A stretch of DNA of 64,000 nt, taken from Lepturacanthus savala. Lineage: Eukaryota; Chordata; Actinopteri; Scombriformes; Trichiuridae. The notes below the pieces were generated by a model, which saw nothing but the letters and a program-made list of their open reading frames with translations, ran no database searches and was not told where the DNA came from. The stretch is from assembly GCA_030544235.1 (NCBI GenBank), contig CM060462.1, forward strand, positions 34,738,526-34,802,525. The letters are read 5' to 3'. Position numbers and translations under genes: made by a program. Positions 12,901 through 20,400 of this stretch are shown here, piece by piece (positions within the stretch are counted from its first letter, which is position 1; each line of letters opens with the position of its first letter).

Positions 12901-13709
12901 AAAAACTGTTTTCTGAGCTTTCATTCTCACGTTTCACTGAATTTGGCTCAGCTGTTTCAGAGCAGTAATATGAGAATATATAGTATTCACCAGACCTGTT
13001 GATTCACATTCCTCCTTCCATATTGCTACTGTACAGATTTAATATGAATCTGTATGAAGTGTTAGTGTGCTTCATATATTTTTAAACTTGAGCACTTTGT
13101 TTGATAAAAATTTATGTTGATTCTCTGTAAGTACGAACCACGAATATGAATCAATAAATCTAATTTTTAATCAAACTTAAACCACTCAAATTTAATACAG
13201 AAAAATAAAACACACCCGTTTCTAATCATTGACTGATTATCAAGCTGTTCGATAAGTAAATTAGAATCAGGTGATCTAGGGGAGAGAAAGTTAGAACATG
13301 CAGGGCAGTACGTGTTCAGGAACAGGGCCAATCACTACTTATGTAAACTAAAGTCATGCTTCAGAAATAAAATGTTGAATAGTTATGAGATGGACCAGTT
13401 ATCGCCACCCCCCCCAATTATTCTGTCCTTTGTGTCGATTTGTAAATTCCTAAACGTTCAAGAAACTGATGAAAACATTTTAGGTTGTAAAAACTTAATC
13501 TTGTTCAACTTCGGAAGAGGACTTACTTAAAAGTTATGTTCAACCGCCCAAAACGGACAAATGCTGCCAACTTCGGTGCTGAGATTACAAACGTTTGATT
13601 TGTAGGGGATTAAAACCTCCACAAATAAAACGGGAAGTCATATCTTGGTACTACAGAAGTGAAATGAACCTCATTACCTTGAGCCACCAGCGATGTACAA
13701 AAGCTTCAT
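271..13709 (-). CDS. ZP-domain protein with Thr-rich mucin-like tail (3' end missing)
   Basis: Likely a secreted or membrane-anchored extracellular matrix or receptor-like glycoprotein. Exons joined in order (minus strand): 13709-13678 (possible), 10082-10063, 8964-8825, 8025-7835, 7156-7052, 5995-5857, 5705-5555, 5350-5218, 4676-4524, 3960-3923, 3767-3738, 3641-3475, 2334-1877, 1703-1604, 934-271. Every junction is GT-AG and keeps the frame. From the ATG at 10069 the product is 825 residues plus one base, still open at the last donor. Order: signal peptide (about 1-30, core LGILLLSLLLF), N-terminal region with WCVRQW, a region with DLDGDDVRCR (about 149-194), ZP module (about 363-640), then a Thr/Pro-rich tail. 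ZP hallmarks seen are LKCDNKAM, SGCGTKA, LLNDGC and MYIKCTVNLC. The family is recognised from memory as a teleost ZP group; endoglin and betaglycan share only the ZP module. A membrane anchor or stop must lie left of base 1. The exact gene identity is unknown. Confidence 0.8.
519..715 (-). repeat. Coding 33-base minisatellite (11-residue ATPTTGPTTTT)
   Basis: About six near-perfect copies of a 33-base unit encode repeated ATPTTGPTTTT; one copy has AIP instead of ATP. To the left (about 300-518) the repeat decays into irregular 6 to 9 residue Thr/Pro/Ala units. Copy number in such arrays usually varies between individuals. Confidence 0.85.
1604..1703 (-). CDS. ZP gene, ZP-C exon with LLNDGC completion
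   Basis: Acceptor CTCTTCCAG, donor ACG|GTATGT, 100 bases. Completes DGC and encodes ASSTSTIEVITTKSSSKIY followed by RLDLSTMENNGST. This matches the usual ZP-C run from 'DGC' to the strand before 'Y-x-x-C'. Confidence 0.82.
1877..2334 (-). CDS. ZP gene, long ZP-N/ZP-C exon
   Basis: Acceptor TTTCCAG, donor ATGG|GTCAGT, 458 bases. Encodes LVYTNTLRSVRPYTMVSRK, LPLACRISAI and CMESETEDFAVSKPLLNDG. The first two match the ZP 'Y-x-N, then CR' transition. A basic loop, NRLRREANSP followed by FSKKSKAIGSK, sits where ZP-C usually has a hydrophobic membrane-proximal strand. The exon ends two bases into the Gly codon of LLNDGC. Confidence 0.85.
2512..2667 (+). repeat. Direct repeat copy A in a ZP-gene intron
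   Basis: About 155 bases that recur at 3998-4154 in the same orientation with only scattered differences. Both begin near TTCCTGAACATTTCAAATAG and end near ACACCCCTCCTAAGACT. Either a local duplication or two copies of one dispersed repeat. Confidence 0.8.
3148..3235 (-). repeat. Fragment of MITE-like dispersed repeat
   Basis: Shares TGAAGTTGTGATGTCA and surrounding sequence with the copy at 61440-61696. It abuts a SINE-like 3' fragment. Lies in an intron of the ZP gene. Confidence 0.5.
3237..3345 (+). repeat. SINE-like repeat, 3' fragment
   Basis: Contains TCTGGGGTGTATCCCTGCCT, GGGATTGGCTCCAGCAGACC and GAGGAATAAGC, the 3' part of the repeat seen in fuller form at 6221-6562 and 39184-39531. 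Confidence 0.75.
3475..3641 (-). CDS. ZP gene, ZP-N exon
   Basis: Acceptor GTCCTGCAG, donor GTG|GTAACA. Encodes ELKCDNKAMTLVLPV, then SPTCPVSYNSTHLTA and SLSGCGTKAV. This is the typical ZP-N order of C-x-x-x-x-M, then C, then CGT, with two possible N-glycosylation sites (NST and NIS). Confidence 0.85.
3738..3767 (-). CDS. ZP gene, 30-base exon
   Basis: Acceptor ATTTCCAG, donor ACAG|GTTGGG. Encodes RQTRVLPVGT, a linker running into the ZP module. The donor is weaker than the others; it is supported by phase on both sides. Confidence 0.62.
3923..3960 (-). CDS. ZP gene, 38-base exon
   Basis: Acceptor CTTTCCAG, donor CAAA|GTAAGA. Encodes LQSEPRCVWLYQ. It is short but in phase with both neighbours, and it adds one cysteine. 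Confidence 0.68.
3998..4154 (+). repeat. Direct repeat copy B in a ZP-gene intron
   Basis: Partner of the copy at 2512-2667. The pair brackets three coding exons (3960-3923, 3767-3738, 3641-3475), which include the first part of the ZP module. Confidence 0.8.
4524..4676 (-). CDS. ZP gene, exon with MTIGWVRVEN
   Basis: Acceptor TTTGTAG, donor ACAG|GTAGGT. Encodes GVLRTSLKSVGSLSTMTIGW and LPVCFVANTN. NNLT is a possible N-glycosylation site. Confidence 0.8.
5218..5350 (-). CDS. ZP gene, exon with SPCSAEPV
   Basis: Acceptor CCCTCCAG, donor GAGAG|GTGTGT. Encodes VETASSPCSAEPVATGETP and VLPFQEVKFNTDFTSKLER, the start of a further beta-sandwich-like segment. Confidence 0.8.
5555..5705 (-). CDS. 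ZP gene, exon with EKCRLTFTG
   Basis: Acceptor TTACCAG, donor ACTG|GTGAGT. Encodes EKCRLTFTGNAPAGQYF and YLMAEDLIPVP, and ends in VPVHLSLTG. It completes the region begun in the preceding exon. Confidence 0.82.
5857..5995 (-). CDS. ZP gene, DLDGDDVRCR exon
   Basis: Acceptor GGCCCAG, donor GAG|GTAAGT. Encodes VNCPHHFHLSVKDLDGDDV, then RCRFARADQGECQSC. The D-x-DGD-x-VRCR pattern followed by E-C-x-x-C is the part I most strongly associate with the fish ZP family. Confidence 0.82.
6143..6965 (+). mobile_element. MITE-like element with terminal inverted repeats, split by a SINE-like copy
   Basis: Left end CTTTAAAGGACCCATATCA and right end ATATGGGACCTTTAAG are imperfect inverted repeats. The interior carries a SINE-like insertion at 6221-6562. 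The segment at about 6640-6780 recurs at 10129-10300. It codes for nothing visible, so it would be non-autonomous. It lies in the ZP-gene intron between the exons ending at 7052 and starting at 5995. Confidence 0.65.
6221..6562 (+). mobile_element. SINE-like repeat, near full length
   Basis: Head GGGGCAGTGGTTAGC resembles a tRNA A box and GCAGGTTCAAGACC a B box, suggesting an RNA polymerase III type origin. The body has CTCCCACAGTCCAAAAACAT and the tail CTAATGAGGAATAAGCAGG. This family recurs at least six more times in the window. Confidence 0.75.
7052..7156 (-). CDS. ZP gene, exon after the WCVRQW exon
   Basis: Acceptor GTTTAG, donor GAG|GTATGA. Encodes NKTEFYVSLNAKP and QPAFVALPPPLR, a beta-type segment without cysteine. 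NKT is a possible N-glycosylation site. Confidence 0.75.
7835..8025 (-). CDS. ZP gene, cysteine-rich N-terminal exon
   Basis: Acceptor CTGTAG, donor AGG|GTATGA. 191 bases. Encodes VRAHFTAIAPDPC and then GGWCVRQWQKTVP, with five cysteines (in PDPC, GLC, EDC and GWC among others) that probably pair within the mature N-terminal region. Confidence 0.78.
8825..8964 (-). CDS. ZP gene, signal-peptide exon
   Basis: Acceptor CTGTCAG, donor ACG|GTGGGC. Encodes the hydrophobic core LGILLLSLLLFCSGPACEA, with likely cleavage after the Ala of CEA, then MTVHVVPLESSGGNT at the start of the mature protein. Confidence 0.75.
9536..9815 (+). repeat. MITE-like dispersed repeat copy
   Basis: Begins AATGTCCCATATTCTACAC and includes TAGTGACATCACAACTTCC and TTCTCTGTGGATTGAGCGC. 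The same order of blocks occurs at 31515-31810, 59800-60095 and, inverted, at 61440-61696. Lies upstream of the signal-peptide exon, within an intron. Confidence 0.6.
10063..10082 (-). CDS. ZP gene, micro-exon with alternative start ATG
   Basis: A 20-base exon between TGTTTCAG and GGTAAGAC. It holds ATG CTG G (ATG at 10069-10067), which joins the next exon as MLGGRELDGF followed by a clean hydrophobic signal core. Because it has a strong acceptor, at least one exon must lie upstream, probably that at 13709-13678. Confidence 0.7.
10129..10300 (+). repeat. MITE-like fragment matching 6640-6780
   Basis: Shares CTTTGCCATTTCACAGCTTG, CATGGCCCACCTGCCTCCAC and AGCCAATTAGAATAGAGGCT with the element at 6143-6965. 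Confidence 0.65.
11297..11505 (+). repeat. Tandem duplication of about 100 bases
   Basis: Two adjacent copies share CTGATCTTAACTCTCAAAAG, then GCAGATAT and TTTATCCTCTCTTC. Inverted GGCTCTGTC / GACAGAGCC blocks flank the area (about 11105 and 11503), so it may be the core of an old transposon. Lies in the first intron of the ZP gene. Confidence 0.6.
11789..11824. repeat. Perfect 15-base inverted repeat
   Basis: AAGAATCATTATTAT, six-base loop TAATAC, then the exact reverse complement. Could form a hairpin; it is AT-rich and in an intron. Confidence 0.8.
12355..12745 (+). repeat. Teleost 'AAGTAC/AATACTC' dispersed repeat
   Basis: Starts near GAGCTGGACAAAATACTGAG and includes AAGTAGAAAGTAGAATATT and GAAAATACTCAAGTAAATGA. 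The same block order occurs at 19645-19985, and looser relatives at 9005-9085, 4195-4265 and 31815-32220. Confidence 0.5.
13678..13709 (-). CDS. ZP gene, possible first coding exon
   Basis: Reads MKLLYIAGGS plus two bases and ends at the donor AAG|GTAATG. Splicing to 10082 keeps the frame into the signal peptide and would add 15 residues (MKLLYIAGGSRGRLA) before the second ATG. A purine at -3 suits initiation. The case rests on phase and donor alone, so this could instead be chance or 5' untranslated sequence, with translation starting at 10069. Confidence 0.45.
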
Positions 13710-14031
13710 AGTCCACTTGATCTGAACAGATAGTTACTGGATTATTATGCGTCTACATCTTCCAACATGTGTGCGACATGAGGTGGAGTTTGGAGGTGGA
13801 ATGGAGTAAAACTGGCTCAACCAGAGATCATTAAAGAAGCGAGACAATAGCTGCACGTCAACATACTCAAACTTAGTTGCACTACTGTTTTAACGCCATC
13901 AAATGGCTTCAGTGTTAAGGTGTTACCTAATAGAGAAACTGTTAAAAGGCAAACCATAAAACAACTGAAGACAGGTTTATTAAGAGAGAAAAAACAAAAC
14001 AGTGTTCTCAGGAATGGTGGTACGATTGTAT

Positions 14032-14037
14032 TTTATT
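14032..14037 (-). terminator. taldo1: Poly(A) signal of taldo1
   Basis: AATAAA on the minus strand, 394 bases after the taldo1 stop codon. It gives a 3' untranslated region of roughly 400 to 430 bases. A second match (AATAAA near 13977-13982) lies slightly further on. Confidence 0.5.
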
Positions 14038-14430
14038 AAAATTTGTCCCTTAACCCCTTGATAGCAAAATTGTGGTCCCTTCCTGCCAAAAGTGCTCCTG
14101 GTCCTCTCTAGTAGTCACACGATAGTCTTATTAAGAACATTTAGTCTGTACAGAAGTTACTGATTTTTTTTCCTGTCGGGTCAGATTTCTAGTAAATATT
14201 ACAAGTTTTAAACTCCACACACACGCACTCACATTAGGATCATTCAGCATTAATGTTTGGTCAAAAATAGAAGGAGTCAGTCTCAGCCTAAGAGGAGAGG
14301 AAAGGTGTCCGGAGGAGTTTGGTCATAGAAGAAGAGAGAATCAGCTTCCCCTCAGGTTGTACAGGAAGAAGACAGCCTTCCAACACCTGATACTTCTCGT
14401 CAGTGCAGCGGGAGATGGATGATCCGTACG

Positions 14431-14463
14431 TTACTGACCGTTCTTCACATTCTGCATTTTCTC
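14431..14463 (-). CDS. taldo1: taldo1 exon 8 (stop codon)
   Basis: Acceptor TAATTACAG, then [10 protein letters not shown] and a TAA stop at 14433-14431. It corresponds to the short variable C-terminus of the vertebrate enzyme. Confidence 0.93.
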   Translation of the reverse strand, partial: EKMQNVKNGQ

Positions 14464-17400
14464 CTGTAATTAAAAACATAAAATAGCCTCAGAATTTAAA
14501 ACTTGGCAAACATTGTACAAATACAAATCTATATTTTACATATGGTAAAGGTTTGTGTAAAATTCTATGAAGAATGAATAAAAAACAGATGTTGGAGTCA
14601 ATGGGACAGAACAAGATTTGCCATGTGTGTTATTGTGTTGCAGAGCAGCAAAACACTGACAGCAGAGAGGAATGGCATCACGATATGGATGTTAGATAGA
14701 CTTTAAATTACGTTTTTGTGGACTTTTAACGGTCAGTTAATGAGTGTTTATCGTTTGAGATTTGTTGTTTGATTTTTATGTTAAAGTGCATCCTAACACA
14801 CACAAATAGACACAAAAATCTAAGAAAATCTTACTTTGATCATAGTCTCCAGCTTGATGGCATCAGCAGCAAACTTGCGGATGCCGTCGGACAGCTTCTC
14901 GACGCCCATGCGGTCCTCGTTGTGCTGCCAGCGGAAGGCCTTCTCATCTAGGTGGATTTTCTCCAGATCACAGGCCTTAGCTGCAACAAACAAACCATCA
15001 ATGGCTGAGTAATGAGAATCCTGACCATGGCTCTGTGGTGCCAGAGCTAACAGAACATGTTCTCGTTCTCAAACATCAATGCATTTAATTCAAAACCAAG
15101 GTTTTTATACATTTTTAAAAAGAATCCTACAGTCACCTCCCCTGTTCTGCCTGACAGAGTCAAACCACAGTAACTACCATTTTGGTTAAAATTGAGTAAT
15201 GGCTAAAACTGTATTTATACATAACTGTTTTATCTTGTGACATTGTCTTAAACTACAAACCGGCTCCATTTTTGAAAAAAACAAAAAATCAAAACAAGAC
15301 AGTGTGTGTGTGTGTGTGTTTAGTTCCTGCTTATAGAGAAAAGTGTGAATTTGCAGTATCTGCATTTTGGGGGTCATAGTTCAAAAAATTGATTGAATTA
15401 AGTAATTTGTAATGCCTAAAATCACATATTTACACACATTGCCACCGATTTGCCAACAACATTTGGCAGGCGAACAAGGACAGCCTAATGCCATTATTCT
15501 CAGATTCATGGTCAGCATACAGGGGATATAAAGAAGTCGACACACCCCTGTTAAAATGCCAGGTTTTTGTGGTGTAAAAAATTAACACCAAGATAAATAA
15601 TTTCACAGCTTTATCCACATTTAATGTGACCTATAACTTTTACAAAGGAATTTAAAAACAAAGGGAAATCTTTCAGGGAAGTGTAGTAAAAAACAAACAA
15701 CTCAGATAATGAGGTCAACTGGTCAGAGTCAGAGGAATGTAAAGCAGCAACTTACTGGCTGGAGAAAAGGGTAGCCTTAAGTTCTGAGTTTGAACATCTT
15801 TTAACTCCTCTTTCAACTCTGTTGTGTTCTCAAAGACATACTGATGGCCAGCTAACGTTATGAAACATAGCAGCTTAAGTTAATTTGGCCCGGTACCAAC
15901 TTAGTGTCACTAACATGAGTAAACTAATTGATAGCTTTAGGCTAATGTTATATCTACACGCCATTATGTATAGTGGGGCAAAGAAATATTTATATAGCCA
16001 CCAATTGTGAAAGTTCTCCCACTTACAAAGATGATAGGACTGTAATTTTCATCATAGGTAAACCTCAACTTTGAGACAGAATGGGGGGAAAGAATCTAGA
16101 AAAATCATATTGTAGGATTTTTTATGAATTCATTACACTACAAACCCCACTACGGCCAGAATTAGAGCTGATGAGGAGACTGAATCTGGAATTGGTAAGC
16201 AGCTTTATATGAAGGAATCAACTGTGGGAGCAATAATTAGAAAAGACATAAGAGACCACTGATATTCTCCCTCGATCTGGAGCTCCACAAGCAAAAATCC
16301 CAGAACCACACAGGGGGCGTAGTGAATGACCTGCAGAGAGCTGCAACCAAAGTAACAAAGGCTACCATCAGTAAGACACTACGCTCAAACTTAACTTGTG
16401 TTTTGAGAAGTAATAACACTGTAACAGCATTTTTCCCAAATGAGGTTGTTGAAATATTTCTCCAAGAAGAGGAGGACACCTGTACGCAGAGTGTGAGGGT
16501 GTAGGTGAGAGGGACAAAGGAGTGTGAGTGGAAGGGACCATTAGTTGATTTACTTATTGTGAGGGTCACATTGTCAAACAGGTTTAAACCTAAATAAACT
16601 ACTGCTACAAGTAGTTATGTTTCTTTGTATTAGTTGGTCTCGTTACTGGAGTAATGCGGGTCATTGATAAAATGCACAACCAGATGTTCAATATTGTTTT
16701 TCCTTCTCTTTGAGGGAATATTAAAAAAATCATTTGAGCAATTTTGACAGTCCTACCAAGAAAAAGATGTCCATCCAAAATTGGTATGACAGAAGAAAAC
16801 TGGTCAGGGAGGCTGCCAAAAAGCCGACAGCAACGTTGAAGGAGCTGCAGGAATATCTGGGAAGTTCTAGCTGTGTCAACAATCCCCTATTTTCTTCATA
16901 TCTGGGCTATGAGGTAGGGTTGAGCCAACATCCCAGCCTACTTTCATTTTGAACTTTTTGGCCATAATTCCAAAAGTTACATTCCGTGCAAAAACACTGC
17001 TCATCACACCATAGTGAAGCATGGTGGTGGCAGCATCAGGCTTTGGGCTGTTGTTCTTCAGCTGGAAAGGGAGCCTTAGTTAGGGTGGAGGGAATTATAA
17101 ATGGTTCCATATAGAAGTCAATGTTGGCACAAAACCTTCAGGCTTCTGTTAGAAGGCTGAAGATGAAGAGGAACTTCATCTTTCAGCTCAACAATAGCCC
17201 AAAGCACACATCCACATCAACAAGAGGAGGTTTTGGAATGGCACAGCCAGAGCCCAGACCTTAATCCGATCAAACATCTGTGGGATGATGTGAAGAGGGC
17301 TGTGACAGCAAATACTCTCCACATCTGTCAGATTTGGAGTGGTTTTGCAAAGAGCAAATATTGCCACATCAAGTTGTGCCACACTGATAGACTCCTACCT

Positions 17401-20400
17401 AAAAAAGGTTGACAAATTGCAACAAATTACTAGTTTACAGGTGTGCATATTCATGCAATTGGGTCATTTTAAGCCCCCCCCTTTAGAAGTTTCAATTCTT
17501 TTTCCCCTATTGAGTTGTACAGATTATAGGAAGGAGGAATAAGTTGTGAAAATATTTATCTTCATGTAATTTCTTTACATCACCAAAACCTAGCATTTTA
17601 ACAGGTGTGTTTTTAGATCCATGGTAGTAGCAGTATCACTCCAAGCTGTGCGGGCAGGTGTATAAGAATGCAGGTTGAATCCTGGCTGATCTGTAAAGAA
17701 TTCATGCAACTTCCTACTGGCTTAGATGCAGAACATGTCCCTGCTGCAGTCAGCTTTAAAAAAAAAAACAAAAACAAAACAAAAAAAAAAAAACAACTTA
17801 CTGAGAGATGACAGTTACTGCAACTGAGAAAGATTTAACAGGCTGTGCTAAATTGAAAAAAATATAATGTGTGACTTATTTGTGCATCTGTAGTTTGCAC
17901 AAAGGTCTGACTTGAAAAAGAAATCCAGACCTTAAGGAGACCTCCTGTTCTATTAAAAGGATTAAATAAATGAGATGATCATTTGTAGGTTGACCATATA
18001 TTGATATAGACCCACCTCTTCATCCTTTTTAACACTTCTAGTTCAGTGAAAGCACAATGGAAACAAAAACAGGCCGAGTACAGACCACAGTAGTTTGTAC
18101 CTTTCTCCACAGTGAGCATCTCTGTGACGGTGTCGTGCTGCTCGCTGAGCTCTGACAGCAGTGCGGGGGAGATGGTGAGCAGGTCGCAGCCGGCCAGCGC
18201 TTTAACCTGCCCCGTGTTTCTGAAGGAGGCGCCCATCACCACGGTGCTGTAGTCAAACTTCTTGTAGTAGTTGTAAATCTTAGTCACACTCAACACACCT
18301 ACAGTAGGGGCCAGAGAAGGAAGTGACAACAGCTGAAAAATGAAATGTGAACATAGATTGCCAATCCATCACAACTACTCATTTTCCTTGTTGTAGATAT
18401 TATGATCTTTAAGGATAGTGAACGAGGCAATGAACAGAGACCTTGCATGCATCTTCAGAATATCATTGCACTAGAGATTATGTTCTGTCTCGTTTATATG
18501 ATGTACATTTAAACTCATTCATTCACTCATGTCAGTGCTCGATCTATATAGCTACATCACAGACTGTACATTGTCACAGGATAGACACATCTCTGATCCA
18601 GAGAATGAATATATCACAACAGGAAACAGTATACTGCTGCATGCTGCACACAGGTCACCGTTCTTCATTTTTGTGGGAAGTACACAATACTTGAACAGCA
18701 GCATAGTTTGTTACCATCATTCACTTTCAGCTATGTAATCAGAAACACCTAAACTACTGTCACCTTTCCCATGAGACAAAATGGTGGAGGTACAATGATG
18801 AGTTTCACTATCAAAATTACAGCCAATTTTCTACATAGTCATTGACTAATCAAGAATGTCTGCAATGTCTATACACCCATCCATATCCAGGGAGGATTAC
18901 TGCTGTGTGAAGAGTCAGAATTCAATTCTACAGTTGTAGAAAAAAACAAAAACATTTCAATAACTTGTTTTCAGCAGCAGCTCATCTGAGTACCATCTGC
19001 CCCCTATGATGGGTTCGCTAATAGTTTCATCAGAATGTGGCACTACCTGGGTCTTCGTGGGGCTCGAAGCTCTTGCGATCCGTGTTCTCTTTGTACCAGT
19101 CGAGGATGCGTCCAACGAAGGGTGAGATGAGTGTTACCTTGGCTTCTGCACAGGCCACAGCCTGAGCAAACGAGAACAGCAGGGTCATGTTGCAGTGAAC
19201 GCCATGCTGCTCCTCCAGCTCCCTGTACAAGCAAACAAATGGATTTTATTAAAAAGATCTTCCTCTGCCTCCCTCTTGAACTAAGGTAGGGCATCAACTC
19301 TCCCTCAGGCAAATAATAGTCTGTGTTTATGCCAAATAAGTACAGAGAGAGATGCATCATTCCACTGATGAAATAAAAAGATGAAAATGTGACTGTCATT
19401 TTCATGTAAGGGACTAAGACTAAATTAAAAAATATAAATTAAAATATTGAGAGATGATCCCATTAAAGGCAGGAAGTGAAATACTTTGATATTTACAACT
19501 ATTTGATGGAATCACCAGGTAAGAGTAGGATTAATTTAACAAAGATCAAATACAGGCCTTGCATCGCTTAGTTCTACAGTTCATCAGGATCAGTTCTCTT
19601 GTTCTTCCCTCTGATGCTACTCCTCGTCACCTGTTATTACACCAGAGGTGGATCAAATACTCCAATGCTTTACTGTATGAAACTAGAAATACAATCATCT
19701 AAAATACTCCATCCAGAATTAAAGACGTTACTCAGTTCAGAAGTATTACCAGAAAAATGTACCTACAATTGTTAAAGTATAGTACTAATTATGTAGATTT
19801 TGCTATATAATTTTACTTGTTTTTAAAAATCACTAAATACAGGTCAGAGATTTTTAATGTTAACCAACACCATCAGATAAATATAGTGCAGTAGAAAGTA
19901 CAATATGTCCCTCTGAAATGTAGTGGAATGAAATATAAGATTGCATCAGAGGGAAATACTCAAGAAAAGTACCTGGTGTGCTCAAGACGTCCGAAGGGTT
20001 TATACATATTCGTTTATATATTATCTCTTTACAGTCTTACTCTCCTGGCGTTGTTCCAACAGACAGTATACACTTGAAAAACTGCGTATTTAAAATTCTA
20101 TAGATCATGTTGCACCTCCTCTTCGGGTTTAAGGATGAATTAGTCATCTCCATGGTATCCAATTGTCAGCTGCCATGTGGTTTCCTGCGTTCATACCATA
20201 CGTTTTATGTTGCAATCACATCAGGCGTGTTCGGTTTTCTAAATGTCTTCTTGTAGAAGGGGTCTAGCTTAAAACATTCTTTATGCATTCAGGATGAGGT
20301 AGAAATCAGTTAAAGGCCTTTTGAGCAGAAATGATAAGCGCCCCCCCAAATTAAATTAATCTGAAAGTAATGGAAAACATTACAACTCTGCACCAACCTA

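Noticed and set aside
16734..16952. Intact Tc1 transposase segment
   Set aside because: It begins outside transposase similarity and is broken soon after GSSSCVNN; surrounding pieces are in other frames, so no active enzyme.
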